34,893 nucleotides of DNA from Deltaproteobacteria bacterium (GTDB lineage Bacteria > Bdellovibrionota > UBA1018), in contig JABDFB010000012.1 in assembly GCA_013286765.1 (NCBI GenBank), positions 1 to 34,893 of the forward strand, read 5' to 3'. Both the position numbers and the translations under genes were made by a program. Under the pieces are notes generated by a model, which was not told the origin of the DNA, did not search any database, and saw nothing but the letters and a program-made list of their open reading frames with translations. How positions within the stretch are numbered: the first letter of the stretch is position 1; each line of letters begins with the position of its first letter. This document shows positions 1 through 8,912 of this stretch, piece by piece.

Positions 1-139
1 GATTTTTGTTGGTAAGAGATTCGCGATGAATCCCTACGTTTCTTTTTCACCAGAAATTGGATTGACCATAATTCACGAAAAACGTTCCACTATCACCGCT
101 GTTTCGATTGTGCCTCTGCAGTTTAGTTTATTCTTTTAA
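1..139 (+). CDS. Possible 3' end of an outer-membrane beta-barrel protein (partial)
   Basis: Frame 2 is open from the window edge to a TAA at 137-139 and encodes about 45 residues. The peptide alternates hydrophobic and polar residues and ends [10 protein letters not shown] terminal Phe after an alternating strand is the usual C-terminal signature of outer-membrane beta-barrel proteins recognised by BamA. It overlaps the end of rfbC by 17 bp, tail to tail. The stretch is short and the upstream part is not visible, so this could be a chance open frame. The family signature is established knowledge; assigning it to this peptide is inference. Confidence 0.3.
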   Translation, partial: IFVGKRFAMNPYVSFSPEIGLTIIHEKRSTITAVSIVPLQFSLFF

Positions 140-680
140 AGAAAGGTTCAAACCTGGGGAGGTGCTGGTCTTTCTTAGAGACAATGGGCTGGGTTGCGCC
201 GCCCTGAATAGGCCATGGAATATTCAAATCCGGATCAGCCCAATAAATTCCTTGCTCTGTTGCGGGATTGTACAAAGCGTCCACTTTGTAAATCACGTCG
301 GCTGGCTCTGTGCCCAGCACGTAAAATCCGTGGGCAAACCCGGGAGGAATCCAAAGTAATTTCCCGTTGTCTTCGGTCAGTTCGATGGTGAAGAATTGTT
401 TGAATGTTGGCGATTCCTTACGGATATCGACCACTACATCGAAAACCCGGCCTCGAGTAACTCCAACCAGCTTTCCTTGAGGAGGGTCTAATTGAAAGTG
501 GAGGCCACGAAGAACGCCGGGTGAGGATCTGGAGTGATTATCCTGCATGTACTGTGTTGGCAGTTGATTTTGCTGATAGGCTTTAGCATTGAAGCGTTCT
601 GTAAAAAAACCTCGCTCATCCTGATGTATCTTAAGTTCGATTAATTTAAGTCCAGCTAGCTCTAGGTCGGTGACTCTCAT
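123..680 (-). CDS. rfbC: dTDP-4-dehydrorhamnose 3,5-epimerase (RmlC)
   Basis: Cupin-fold epimerase, 185 residues, the usual length. It converts dTDP-4-dehydro-6-deoxyglucose to dTDP-4-dehydrorhamnose in the cytoplasm. Visible signatures are the N-terminal DERGFFTE segment, the RGLHFQ motif with the probable catalytic base His61, Lys70, the [11 protein letters not shown] strand, and Tyr131 in YKVDALYNP, the expected position of the catalytic acid. The ATG at 680 overlaps the rfbA stop by 4 bp (ATGA), so translation is probably coupled to rfbA. It is the last gene of the rfbB-rfbA-rfbC operon; no reductase gene follows before the window ends. Confidence 0.95.
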   Translation of the reverse strand: MRVTDLELAGLKLIELKIHQDERGFFTERFNAKAYQQNQLPTQYMQDNHSRSSPGVLRGLHFQLDPPQGKLVGVTRGRVFDVVVDIRKESPTFKQFFTIELTEDNGKLLWIPPGFAHGFYVLGTEPADVIYKVDALYNPATEQGIYWADPDLNIPWPIQGGATQPIVSKKDQHLPRFEPFFKRIN

Positions 681-1618
681 ATTTCGGTCCTAGATTGAGT
701 CCAGGTAGGGTCGCCAATGGATTTCTTTGATTCTTGAATGGATGCCCGATTTTGGGCTGGTAAAATACGCTCTAAATAAGTGCGATAGGAGCTATTTTCG
801 AATTCTTTTGCCAGTTTTTCGAGTTGTCTCGCATCGATAAAGCCCTTCAGAAACGCTATTTCTTCTACACAGGCAATTTTGAGGCCCTGCCGGTGTTCGA
901 TGGTTTGGACGAATTGGGAGGCGCTCAGCAAGGAATCGTATGTGCCGCAATCAAGCCAAGCAACGCCCCTTCCTAGAGGTTCCACTCTGGCTTGTCCTTT
1001 TTCTAAGTATTTGAGATTCAAATCGGTGATTTCAAGTTCTCCACGGGCGGATGGCATGAGCGCTTTGGCGAATTCAACTACTTGGGAATCGTAAAAGTAG
1101 AGTCCCGCTACTGCCCACGAGGATTTTGGAATCTTTGGCTTTTCAATAATGCTGATTGCATTACCGTTGGAATCAAATTCCACGACTCCATATCTTTGTG
1201 GATCCTGAACATGGTAGGCGAAAAGCGTGGCGCCCGTCTCAAGAGTCGTGCTGCGTTCCAGCCTATCGCTCAGCTCATGACCATAGAAAATATTATCGCC
1301 GAGAATTAAACAGATTGGGTTATTGTTGATAAAAGATTCACCAATTAAAAACGCCTGTGCAATTCCCCCTGGTGTTGGCTGTTCCGCATAAGATAAAGAG
1401 ATGCCGAGGTGGTTCCCATTGCCCAGGAGACCTCTGATCATCGGCAGATCTCGAGGGGTGCTAATAATTAAAATTTCTCGAATTCCAGCCTGCATAAGAA
1501 CTGACAACGGATAGTAAATTACAGGCTTGTCGTAGATAGGTAGGAGTTGTTTGCTAATCGAGCGCGTTAGCGGGTACAGACGTGTACCGCTTCCGCCTGC
1601 TAAAATGATTCCTTTCAT
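677..1618 (-). CDS. rfbA: Glucose-1-phosphate thymidylyltransferase (RmlA)
   Basis: Nucleotidyltransferase that forms dTDP-glucose from glucose-1-phosphate and dTTP, the first step of dTDP-deoxysugar synthesis. The N-terminus has the nucleotide-binding loop [13 protein letters not shown] (residues 6-18), then KPVIYYPLS (31-39) and the metal-binding Asp108 in LGDNIFYG. At 313 residues it is about 20 longer than typical RmlA; the extra residues form a polar C-terminal tail after the ERILPAQ segment. The start overlaps the rfbB stop by 4 bp (ATGA) and the stop overlaps the rfbC start, so the three genes form one tightly coupled operon. Confidence 0.95.
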   Translation of the reverse strand: MKGIILAGGSGTRLYPLTRSISKQLLPIYDKPVIYYPLSVLMQAGIREILIISTPRDLPMIRGLLGNGNHLGISLSYAEQPTPGGIAQAFLIGESFINNNPICLILGDNIFYGHELSDRLERSTTLETGATLFAYHVQDPQRYGVVEFDSNGNAISIIEKPKIPKSSWAVAGLYFYDSQVVEFAKALMPSARGELEITDLNLKYLEKGQARVEPLGRGVAWLDCGTYDSLLSASQFVQTIEHRQGLKIACVEEIAFLKGFIDARQLEKLAKEFENSSYRTYLERILPAQNRASIQESKKSIGDPTWTQSRTEI

Positions 1619-2706
1619 TTTGTCGCCTCCTGCGAAGAATCCTCAGTCGCAATGGGTTGTTGCTTTTTTGTCAGTACCGTTTTGCACCAGGCCTGATTGT
1701 TCAGGTACCACTGAACAGTATTCAAAAGACCGTCTTCAAAACTGAATTTTCTGCGAAATCCCAGCTCATTTTGGGCAAGGGAATCGTCAATTGCATAGCG
1801 CCGATCATGGCCGAGGCGGTCTTTTACAAACTGAATATTCGAAGCATAGTCCTTGCCGTCGTGACGTGGGAGAATCTGATTTAGGAACTCACAGATTATT
1901 CTTACAATATCCAGATTTCGTCTTTCCGCATTCCCGCCAAAACAGTAGGTTCCGCCTGGTTTCCCTTTTTGAATTGCCAGCCATACTCCGTGACAATGGT
2001 CTTCGACATGAATCCAATCTCGAATATTTCCTCCGTCGCCATACACTGGAAGAGGTTTGTCCTGCAGTGCACAGGTAATCATATGAGGAATGAGTTTCTC
2101 CGGAAACTGGTAGGGGCCATAGTTATTGGAGCAGTGAGTGGAAATAGTGGGCAGACCGTAGGTGTGATGCCACGCTCTGACTAAGTGGTCTGCTCCGGCT
2201 TTTGATGCCGAATAAGGCGAGTTTGGAGCATAAGGACTATCTTCTCGAAACTTACCGTCCTTACCCAGCGAGCCGTAGACCTCATCGGTTGAAATCTGAA
2301 CGTAACGAAAGTCCTCTGGTTCTGCCGACCGATTCCAGTAGTTCAAACAGGAACTGAGCAGCGAGAAAGTTCCGCAAATATTCGTATCAATAAAATTTGC
2401 AGGATTTTGGATGGATCGATCCACATGGGATTCTGCAGCGCAGTTGATCACGGTATTCACTTGGTGTTGAATCAGGTATTCCGAGACCAGTAGGGTATTT
2501 AGGATATTGCCATGAACGAAGTGAAAATTCCGATGATCGCGGATTTCCTGAAGGTTCTCTAAATGGCCCGCGTAGGTGAGGTTGTCTAGTACGCAAACCC
2601 GATGGCCCAGCGCGATCATCTTTTTTGCGAGGCAGCTCCCTATGAAACCCGCGCCACCAGTTATTAGGAACGATCGTTTTTGCAATTCTGGCGTTTTTTC
2701 CGGCAT
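1615..2706 (-). CDS. rfbB: dTDP-glucose 4,6-dehydratase (RmlB)
   Basis: Extended short-chain dehydrogenase that makes dTDP-4-dehydro-6-deoxyglucose. The Rossmann motif GGAGFIG is at residues 17-23, the SHVDRSI substrate segment near 93-99, the catalytic Thr-Asp-Glu at 140-142 (STDEVYG), and the YxxxK pair at Tyr165/Lys169. [14 protein letters not shown] is also typical. Length is 363 residues, close to the family norm. The start is an ATG preceded by TAGGAAAAACA, a clear ribosome-binding site that recurs before the MoeB part of the gene at 30968-33277. It is the first gene of the rfbBAC operon; a 140-bp gap separates it from the upstream beta-barrel gene on the same strand. Confidence 0.95.
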   Translation of the reverse strand: MPEKTPELQKRSFLITGGAGFIGSCLAKKMIALGHRVCVLDNLTYAGHLENLQEIRDHRNFHFVHGNILNTLLVSEYLIQHQVNTVINCAAESHVDRSIQNPANFIDTNICGTFSLLSSCLNYWNRSAEPEDFRYVQISTDEVYGSLGKDGKFREDSPYAPNSPYSASKAGADHLVRAWHHTYGLPTISTHCSNNYGPYQFPEKLIPHMITCALQDKPLPVYGDGGNIRDWIHVEDHCHGVWLAIQKGKPGGTYCFGGNAERRNLDIVRIICEFLNQILPRHDGKDYASNIQFVKDRLGHDRRYAIDDSLAQNELGFRRKFSFEDGLLNTVQWYLNNQAWCKTVLTKKQQPIATEDSSQEATK

Positions 2707-2846
2707 TGTTTTTCCTATGATTTAGGTGAACTTACTCCAAACCATCGTGACGTTCAAGCTCATATGAAAACGCGTTACCCACCTGGGAAGGGTAGCGGGT
2801 AGAGAATTTAGTCGTTCGCGCAGACTCAACTCCTGATCTAATTTTC

Positions 2847-3491
2847 TTAAATTCTTCCAAAGCGAATAGACAGGAGCGCTTCGATTCCGTCCACCTGGGC
2901 AGTCAGCGGAGAGGTTGCAGTATTTTGCAAGCCATGGAGGTATCGCGCTTCCAGGGCAAACCCTGTCGAACTTGTGTCGAAGAAATTAAATCGCAGAGCT
3001 GCTAAGGCCCCCATGTAATTCTTATCAAATCCAGCGGGTAGCGGTTGCTGATTTTGAGTGTAATGGGCGCCAACGCCAAACCAAACATTCCGGTTGATCT
3101 GAAGCCAAAAAATGGCGGGGATCCGAACCACTTTTACGTCAAGGGCATTGCTATTAAAATTGACGTGTTCTTGCGCATAAAAAATGCCGACTTCTAAGCC
3201 GAAATCTAGGTCTATTCCAATGGAGCCTTTTGCTCCTCCGGAACCTCCACTTTTGTTGAATAATCCGGTAGCTACGCTGGGAATGCTAAGAGAAAGTCCT
3301 ACTCCATATCCGGGTGTGCTTCCCGAGTCCACACCTCTCACGTAGTCTTTGGAGATATCACCTGAGATCAGTAAGTTGACTCTCTGTCCCGCATGGCTTA
3401 CTGGCGAATGGAATAGAAGTAATGCGATAAGCAAAAATGAGCTTAGTACGCGGATATTATTCGATCTTCGAAATCGCTTGTTCTCGTCCAT
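2847..3491 (-). CDS. Outer-membrane beta-barrel protein, function unknown
   Basis: 214 residues. A basic N-terminus is followed by a hydrophobic core and a signal-peptidase site near SHAG-Q (about residue 35). The mature part consists of alternating strands such as GSIGIDLDFGLEVGIFYA and FGVGAHYTQNQ, separated by Gly/Asn/Pro turns, as expected for a small 8-strand barrel. It ends in LLSIRFGRI rather than the common terminal Phe. The ATG at 3491 has AAGGAG about 12 bases upstream. I do not recognise a named family. It diverges from the small lipoprotein gene at 3751 across a 259-bp intergenic region. Confidence 0.7.
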   Translation of the reverse strand: MDENKRFRRSNNIRVLSSFLLIALLLFHSPVSHAGQRVNLLISGDISKDYVRGVDSGSTPGYGVGLSLSIPSVATGLFNKSGGSGGAKGSIGIDLDFGLEVGIFYAQEHVNFNSNALDVKVVRIPAIFWLQINRNVWFGVGAHYTQNQQPLPAGFDKNYMGALAALRFNFFDTSSTGFALEARYLHGLQNTATSPLTAQVDGIEALLSIRFGRI

Positions 3492-3750
3492 GATGCAGTT
3501 CTGCTCCTTATTATTTTTCTTTTTCTTATTCTGTAGGAAACATTTTTAATTGGAAAGAAGAAATAAATTAGATGCCGTCAAATTCTTAACACATCGATCT
3601 AGGTGGATTTGTAGAATCGAATCAGCATATCGGTGTAGTTGCCGCTTGGTTTTACTTTTTTTCTTGTTCCTGAGAACTATTAACAATACTATTTAATGTG
3701 TATTTATCTAAAGACTTATCTTTTAATGGTTCCATGGAGGGAACTCTATT

Positions 3751-3879
3751 ATGGTGAAAAAATACAAAATATTCTTGGTTTTGATTGCCTTGGGAGTGGT
3801 GCTAGGTGCCCTAGCTCAAGGCTGCGGTTCTTCAACGGCTACCAGTACGACGCATGCTGTTTACGGTACAACCTCCTAA
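3751..3879 (+). CDS. Small exported lipoprotein-like peptide (42 residues)
   Basis: A short ORF with GGAGGGA at 3736-3742, 8 bases before its ATG, an excellent ribosome-binding site. The peptide has a lysine-rich start (MVKKYK), a hydrophobic core (IFLVLIALGVVLGAL) and then AQGCGSS, an atypical lipobox with a single Cys that could be lipidated. The mature peptide would be only about 18 residues, rich in Thr and Ser and ending VYGTTS. It lies 24 bp upstream of the 8-Cys secreted protein gene at 3904 and is probably co-transcribed with it. Product and function are not recognised. A longer ORF in another frame (3696-3899) lacks a comparable ribosome-binding site. Confidence 0.6.
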   Translation: MVKKYKIFLVLIALGVVLGALAQGCGSSTATSTTHAVYGTTS

Positions 3880-3903
3880 TTTCCTCAATTCGAGAATAAA
3901 AAT

Positions 3904-4653
3904 ATGAATAAAAAGTTTTTGTTTGCTCTTTCGTTGATGCTTGCTTCAAGTCCCGCTTTTGCTTACCTTCCGGCGAGTGCTATTACGTCGTTAAGTCTCC
4001 CTGTTTACGGGATATACATGACGGCAGATCCAACGTGTACATCCGGATTGGTAGCCACCGTTGCGTTATCTAATACAGCTCAAACGATTAATTTTGCAAG
4101 CAGTGCAATTATCGGGTCTGGGTCGATTCCGTCTACAATTGGGTGTGTAATCATAGTAATTGGCAATTCCTTGACAGCAGGATGGGCGGCCGGGAGCTAT
4201 ACGGGAACTTCTACAAACGGTGGAAACAATACTTATAACGATAGTAATTGTAATGCTGGGGGTACAACTACTGGTCAGGCGATTTGCAATAGTGGCACCG
4301 TATCTTGGCCCAGCCAGATTACGACGGATGCCGCTGCAGTTGGTCTAACGTTGCACACTGGAACTTGTACGGCTGTAACCACGGATGTTGTTCCACTAGT
4401 ATTGAGCACGGATTCTCTTTGTACTGGTCAAAGTACTGCTGATGCTTTAGTTACAGCATGTGCAGGTGGGAATATTAACAACTTTGCACTGCCAACTTCT
4501 TCCTCTGATGCAACCCACGGCACCAAACTCACAGCACCTGCGACTACAGGAGATTTCAAGTTTATTGTAGATCCTGCAAATACCTTTGGCGGAGCGTCGG
4601 CTAGTACTTGCGGCAATATTGCCGCTCCACTATTCTCTTTCGCGGCCAAATAA
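3904..4653 (+). CDS. Exported Cys-containing low-charge protein, unknown function
   Basis: 249 residues with a textbook signal peptide (MNKKFLFALSLMLASSPAFA, cleavage before Tyr21). The mature part is rich in Thr, Ser, Ala, Gly and Asn with very few charged residues, and contains eight cysteines, an even number compatible with disulfides in an oxidising compartment. This suggests a surface or extracellular structural protein, but I recognise no family. It follows the 42-residue lipoprotein-like gene by 24 bp, has only a weak ribosome-binding site of its own (suggesting coupling), and is followed by a strong hairpin terminator at 4691-4726. Confidence 0.7.
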   Translation: MNKKFLFALSLMLASSPAFAYLPASAITSLSLPVYGIYMTADPTCTSGLVATVALSNTAQTINFASSAIIGSGSIPSTIGCVIIVIGNSLTAGWAAGSYTGTSTNGGNNTYNDSNCNAGGTTTGQAICNSGTVSWPSQITTDAAAVGLTLHTGTCTAVTTDVVPLVLSTDSLCTGQSTADALVTACAGGNINNFALPTSSSDATHGTKLTAPATTGDFKFIVDPANTFGGASASTCGNIAAPLFSFAAK

Positions 4654-4690
4654 GTCAGTCTCAGAATCGTTAGTGAAACATCGTAAATCG

Positions 4691-4726
4691 AACGCCTGAG
4701 TCACCAGACTCGGGCGTTTTCGTTTT
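4691..4726 (+). terminator. Rho-independent terminator after the 8-Cys secreted protein gene
   Basis: A 12-bp stem (AACGCCTGAGTC pairing with GACTCGGGCGTT, one G-T wobble) with a 4-base loop ACCA is followed by TTCGTTTT. It lies 37 bp after the stop at 4653. The converging metallophosphatase gene ends at 4725, so the hairpin may also slow transcription from that side, although the T-run favours the plus strand. Confidence 0.8.
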
Positions 4727-5612
4727 AATGCTTATGAGTTGACGTAATCACGTAACGGTCAATCTGTTCACCTTTGACATTGTAGAATTCAAATGTAGCT
4801 GATTTCTCGTCAGCGGTGATCAACATGGCGCCGTTCATTTTATTATATCGAATTTTGGAGCCTTGAGCAGGTTTTTCGACGTATTCTTGAGTGAGTTCAG
4901 CCCCGCCTGACCCATTTACAAAGTAAGGTAGGTCATCGACAATGATGCGCTCATAAAGATGATCGTGCCCGGTTAGCACAGCATCGACACCCCATTGTTT
5001 AAAGGGCCAGCGCAGTCTTTTGGCCGGGCCGTGTCCGCCACTGACGTAGGGTGCGTGATGAAAAAAAACTATATTAAAGCGAGAGGTAGATTTGGCGAGT
5101 TGTTTCTTGAGCCATTTTGCTTGTTCCGAGTTTTCGCTAATGCCGTCTGGCTCGCGCGAGTCACTGTCTAAAGCAAAGAAATGGACTGGACCCCTCACAA
5201 ACTCATAGTAAAGTTTATTTTTTGGGAAATTAAAAAATTTCAAATAATGTTTAGGATATTTATTACACTTCTTGCAGTCCCAGTCATGATTTCCCAGAGA
5301 AGGATAGAACTTTTGGTCGCTAGAGCCTTGTCCGTAATCTCCTGCATAACCTTGGATATAGGTATGATAGTCTCGTCCTATGTTCTCATCGATGGTCTCT
5401 TCTTCGCCTTTAGGGTAGTTATTGTCACCTGTGGTGATAATAAAGTCAGGGCCCCAGCCCTTAACCAAGTTCGCCACTGCAGTCTCAAGTGCGCTACCAT
5501 CGCCATAGTCCCCAATCGCACTAAAACGAATCTGTTCGGCTAGCGCAAGTGAAGTTTGAGTAAGTGTTAAGATTAAGGCTAGGGGTACCACTACTGATCG
5601 AAATCCGCCCAT
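4725..5612 (-). CDS. Secreted metallophosphatase (purple acid phosphatase / calcineurin-like)
   Basis: 295 residues. Signal peptide of about 25 residues (SLALA-EQ). The full set of calcineurin-like metal ligands is visible: GDYGDG (Asp35), GDNNY (Asp63, Asn64), GNHDWD (Asn108, His109, Asp110), HHAPY (His185, His186) and GHDHLYER (His216, His218). This order and spacing match metal-dependent phosphomonoesterases related to purple acid phosphatases. The Tyr in GDYGDG corresponds to the Fe-Tyr chromophore ligand position. It probably hydrolyses phosphate esters in the periplasm. The ATG at 5612 follows GAGG at a spacing of 8. It appears monocistronic. Confidence 0.88.
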   Translation of the reverse strand: MGGFRSVVVPLALILTLTQTSLALAEQIRFSAIGDYGDGSALETAVANLVKGWGPDFIITTGDNNYPKGEEETIDENIGRDYHTYIQGYAGDYGQGSSDQKFYPSLGNHDWDCKKCNKYPKHYLKFFNFPKNKLYYEFVRGPVHFFALDSDSREPDGISENSEQAKWLKKQLAKSTSRFNIVFFHHAPYVSGGHGPAKRLRWPFKQWGVDAVLTGHDHLYERIIVDDLPYFVNGSGGAELTQEYVEKPAQGSKIRYNKMNGAMLITADEKSATFEFYNVKGEQIDRYVITSTHKH

Positions 5613-5709
5613 TTTTTGTCCTCGTTGCGTTGAAGTAAGGTGTTTTGTGATTCACAAAATAGTGGAGAAAATCTCCCGGAGCAAGGTTTGATTTTTGGAA
5701 AATCAGAAT

Positions 5710-5738
5710 AAAAATAATTTTAACAAAATATTAAAATT
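5710..5738 (-). terminator. Weak AT-rich terminator candidate downstream of the RND operon
   Basis: On the minus strand an 8-bp all-AT stem (AATTTTAA pairing with TTAAAATT, 7-base loop) is followed by ATTTTT. It lies about 70 bp beyond the RND stop at 5808. The stem has no G-C pairs and so would be weak. No other hairpin stands out in the 195-bp gap. Confidence 0.3.
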
Positions 5739-5807
5739 GTTACGCATCGCGATCGGCATACGGGAAGATTCTGGGATCCTACGCCGGTCTGGAGTATTTC
5801 GAACAAG

Positions 5808-8800
5808 CTATCCCGCTAGTACATCTGGACGCTCAAAACGTGAGACTAAGCTATACACACAAGGTACTACAAAAAGTGTGAGAACTGTCGAAGCGATAAC
5901 ACCGCCGATAAGTGAAATTGCCATCGGGATTGTGGTTTCAGCACCGGGGCCAATATTCATGGCCTCTGGCAACGCACCGGCACAAATTGCAAGCGACGTC
6001 ATGAGAATCGGTCTGAGTCTGACTGGGCATGCCTTGAGCAGAGCAGCATGCAATTCCAAACCTTCTTTCCGGCATTGGTTAGTATAGTCTACTAGTAGAA
6101 TGGAGTTCTTTTTTACTATGCCCATGAGTAGAATAAATCCAATCAGACTGTACATATTAATCGACTGATTACAGAGGTAGAGTCCGATAAAGGCTCCCGA
6201 GAAACTGAAGGGAAGAGCCATCAGAACGGTAAACGGATGCACAAAGCTATTAAACTGTGATCCAAGGACCATGTAGGAAATTAAGATTCCGAAGAGGAGT
6301 GCGAAGATTAAGCTATTAAACGATTCTTTGAAACTCTGCGAGCTACCGATCATCTTGATAGTATAGCCGGGCGGTAACATTGATTTAGCTATTTTCTCCG
6401 TAAAAACAATAGCGTCCTGTTGAGATATTCCCGAGGCGGGAGATCCATAGACGGTAATAGCTCGGAAACGGTTGAGACGCGAAATCAGCAAAAGACTAGG
6501 TTTGATTTTCTGATCGACTAATTTAGAGAGCGGAATTCGGAAACCGCGATTATTTCGGATCATCACCTGATTAAGATCGTGAATTTGATCCCGCTCGTTC
6601 GCTTCTAGTCGCAATTCGATTTCATAGCGATGTCGGCCCTTGGGATACTGGTTTTTGCCATTGAGAATGAGGCCACCTTCGAGAGTGTTGATGACGTTGG
6701 TGACGGTGTTAATGGACACACCGTGTTTAGCGAGGTTTTCTCGATTGGGAGTGAGCTGTATTTCTGAAATTCCCGTCTGAATGTCTGTGTTGACATCGAC
6801 TATTTTATGCGATTTCTGCATAGCCTCCATTATTTTTTGAGTGGTATCGGTGAGGACGTTCCAGTCAGGACCTTGAATGACAAATTCTACAGGAAAACCA
6901 CGGGTGGCCGCGAAACCGCGGAGCGAGAGATCCTGAACGACCGTCTGCATTCCCGGGACACGCTGATGAAGTTCTTTACGGACTTTTTTGATTAAATCGG
7001 CTTGAGAGATGTTTCTTTTGTTTCTATCCACAAGAGTGGTGTAAGCCATGCCTTGATTGACTGCGTCGCCGCCGAAACCACCGACAGCGCTAAAGACGCC
7101 TTTTACCTCTGGTAATTTTAAGAGATAGTCTTCCACTTTTTTAATTTTTTCGTTCGTTACACCAAGGGCAGTTCCGGGGGGAAGTTTAAACCGTAGCATG
7201 AACATCGACTGATCTTGGGCAGGCATCATCTCACCGGGTAACTTTTTTCCAATCCACAGACTACCGATAAAAAAGGCAAGCGTCAGCAAAACTGTTTTCC
7301 AACGGTGAGCCAAAAGAAAATGTAGAATGCTCTCGTATTTTCTAGCGAGGCCTTTGAATCCTTTATCAATGAAATGAGCGAGTCCTCGTGGAGCGTGATC
7401 CACAGTCAGATAGCGTGAACATCGCATCGGCGTAAGAGTAAGCGCCTCAAGTAGAGAAAGCAGCACGGCGAAAGTGACGGTGATTCCGTATTGCAGAAAA
7501 TAGCGACCGATAATTCCTTTCATGAAAATCACCGGTAAGAAGATGGCGACAATCGCCAGAGTTGCAGCAAGAGCAGCAAAAGTGATTTCTTCCGCACCGT
7601 TGAGGGCGGCCTCTCTTTTCTTCTGTCCTAGTTCGCGATGTCGGACGATATTTTCTAGCATCATGATGGCATCGTCGACGACAATTCCGATGGCAAGGCT
7701 GAGTCCGAGCAATGTAAAAGTATTTAGCGTGAAGTTAAAGAAATATAACGCGATAAAAGTTCCGATAATCGATGTCGGAATCGCCATCAGAACATTAAAC
7801 GTCGAAGTCCAGGAACCCAAGAAGAAGTAACAAACGACAGAAGTCAGCAGAGCGGAGAGAAAAAGTGCGAAAACAAGTTCATCGACCGACTGTTTAATAA
7901 ATCGAGTATTATCTGATCGAACATCCAGATGAAAGTTTTTTGGAATATTGGGTTGAATTTCAGCTAAGCGTTGCCGTACAGAGTTTGCGACATCGACTGC
8001 GTTCGAGCCATGTTGCTTAATAATTCCCAGACCTACAGCCAATTGGCCATTCATGCGCGAAATTCTGCGTACATCCGCCGTTCCCTCTTCGATTCTGGCA
8101 ATCTCACTCAAAGGTATCGGGCGATAGTTAATGCCTTCAGTAGCCCTGCTGCTGATTCGGATTTTTCCAAATTCTTCGACGCTACGGGCCTCGCCGATAA
8201 CTCTGACGTTATATTCATTTTTGTCATTTTGGATAAGACCTGCTGGAGTCTCCAGTTGTTCCGTACGGATAGCGTTTAAAACATCCTCAGAGGTGAGGTC
8301 AAATTTCTCCATCTTCTTCAGATTGAGCCACACCCGAAGAGCGGGGTCTACGTATCCGCCGACAACAATATTGCCTACCCCAGGAACAATGGAAAATTGA
8401 TCTTGGAGATAGTTCTTGGCGAATATCATCATATCCATCAGCGGTGTTTTAGGATCGTCGCTGGTGAGCCCAAGCCAGAGAATGGGTTGATCCTCAGGAT
8501 TGCTTTTACGTAACGTTGGCGGAAAAAGTCCCACTGGCAAAATATTACTGACTTGCTGGATCTTATTGTTGATTTCCTGAAGAGCATCATCAATGTTCCG
8601 ATTGAGTTCAAATTCAACCGAAATACTTCCGGAGCTTTGTTGAGCGGAAGAGGTGACGTTTCGAATGCCATCGATTTGCATGATTGAATCTTCGATTGGA
8701 TCGAGGATTTGGCTTTCAACGATTTCGGGAGCAGCGCCCGGAAGATTGAAGGACACGCTAACAACTGGGAAATCCACATCAGGCAATTGACTAATGCCGA

Positions 8801-8897
8801 GGCGATGAAAAGAAATCGCCCCAAAAATCATCAAAGCGACTAGCATCATCCAGGCTACGACGGGCCGACGAATGGAAAGTTCCGGGAGGCTAATCAT
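5808..8897 (-). CDS. RND multidrug efflux permease (HAE1/AcrB-type), second of a pair
   Basis: 1029 residues, the normal full length for AcrB/MdtB-type pumps. Inner-membrane proton-driven exporter with 12 predicted membrane segments and two large periplasmic loops. The proton-relay pair Asp408/Asp409 is in TM4 (GIVVDDAIMMLENIVRH) and the relay Lys is in TM10 (LMGIVKKNSILLVDY). The N-terminus ISLPELSIRRPVVAWM and the Pro/Asp motif QLPDVDFP are typical. It is closely similar along its length to the next RND gene (8913-12017), so it may form mixed trimers as MdtB/MdtC do. It starts 15 bp after that gene stops, with GGAG 9 bases before the ATG. Last gene of the marR-led operon. Confidence 0.95.
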   Translation of the reverse strand: MISLPELSIRRPVVAWMMLVALMIFGAISFHRLGISQLPDVDFPVVSVSFNLPGAAPEIVESQILDPIEDSIMQIDGIRNVTSSAQQSSGSISVEFELNRNIDDALQEINNKIQQVSNILPVGLFPPTLRKSNPEDQPILWLGLTSDDPKTPLMDMMIFAKNYLQDQFSIVPGVGNIVVGGYVDPALRVWLNLKKMEKFDLTSEDVLNAIRTEQLETPAGLIQNDKNEYNVRVIGEARSVEEFGKIRISSRATEGINYRPIPLSEIARIEEGTADVRRISRMNGQLAVGLGIIKQHGSNAVDVANSVRQRLAEIQPNIPKNFHLDVRSDNTRFIKQSVDELVFALFLSALLTSVVCYFFLGSWTSTFNVLMAIPTSIIGTFIALYFFNFTLNTFTLLGLSLAIGIVVDDAIMMLENIVRHRELGQKKREAALNGAEEITFAALAATLAIVAIFLPVIFMKGIIGRYFLQYGITVTFAVLLSLLEALTLTPMRCSRYLTVDHAPRGLAHFIDKGFKGLARKYESILHFLLAHRWKTVLLTLAFFIGSLWIGKKLPGEMMPAQDQSMFMLRFKLPPGTALGVTNEKIKKVEDYLLKLPEVKGVFSAVGGFGGDAVNQGMAYTTLVDRNKRNISQADLIKKVRKELHQRVPGMQTVVQDLSLRGFAATRGFPVEFVIQGPDWNVLTDTTQKIMEAMQKSHKIVDVNTDIQTGISEIQLTPNRENLAKHGVSINTVTNVINTLEGGLILNGKNQYPKGRHRYEIELRLEANERDQIHDLNQVMIRNNRGFRIPLSKLVDQKIKPSLLLISRLNRFRAITVYGSPASGISQQDAIVFTEKIAKSMLPPGYTIKMIGSSQSFKESFNSLIFALLFGILISYMVLGSQFNSFVHPFTVLMALPFSFSGAFIGLYLCNQSINMYSLIGFILLMGIVKKNSILLVDYTNQCRKEGLELHAALLKACPVRLRPILMTSLAICAGALPEAMNIGPGAETTIPMAISLIGGVIASTVLTLFVVPCVYSLVSRFERPDVLAG

Positions 8898-8912
8898 TTT
8901 TCAAACTCCGAA

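Noticed and set aside
2771..2806. Possible terminator between the beta-barrel gene and rfbB on the minus strand
   Set aside because: The stem is only five pairs plus a mismatch, and the T-run is four bases, too weak to list as a feature.
3660..3710. Promoter for the small lipoprotein-like gene
   Set aside because: TTAACA and TTGTTC boxes are present, but no -10 hexamer with good match lies at the correct spacing, so no call was made.
3696..3899. A 67-codon frame overlapping the 42-residue lipoprotein-like gene
   Set aside because: It has no ribosome-binding site or signal sequence, whereas the overlapping frame from 3751 has a strong one and a plausible export signal.
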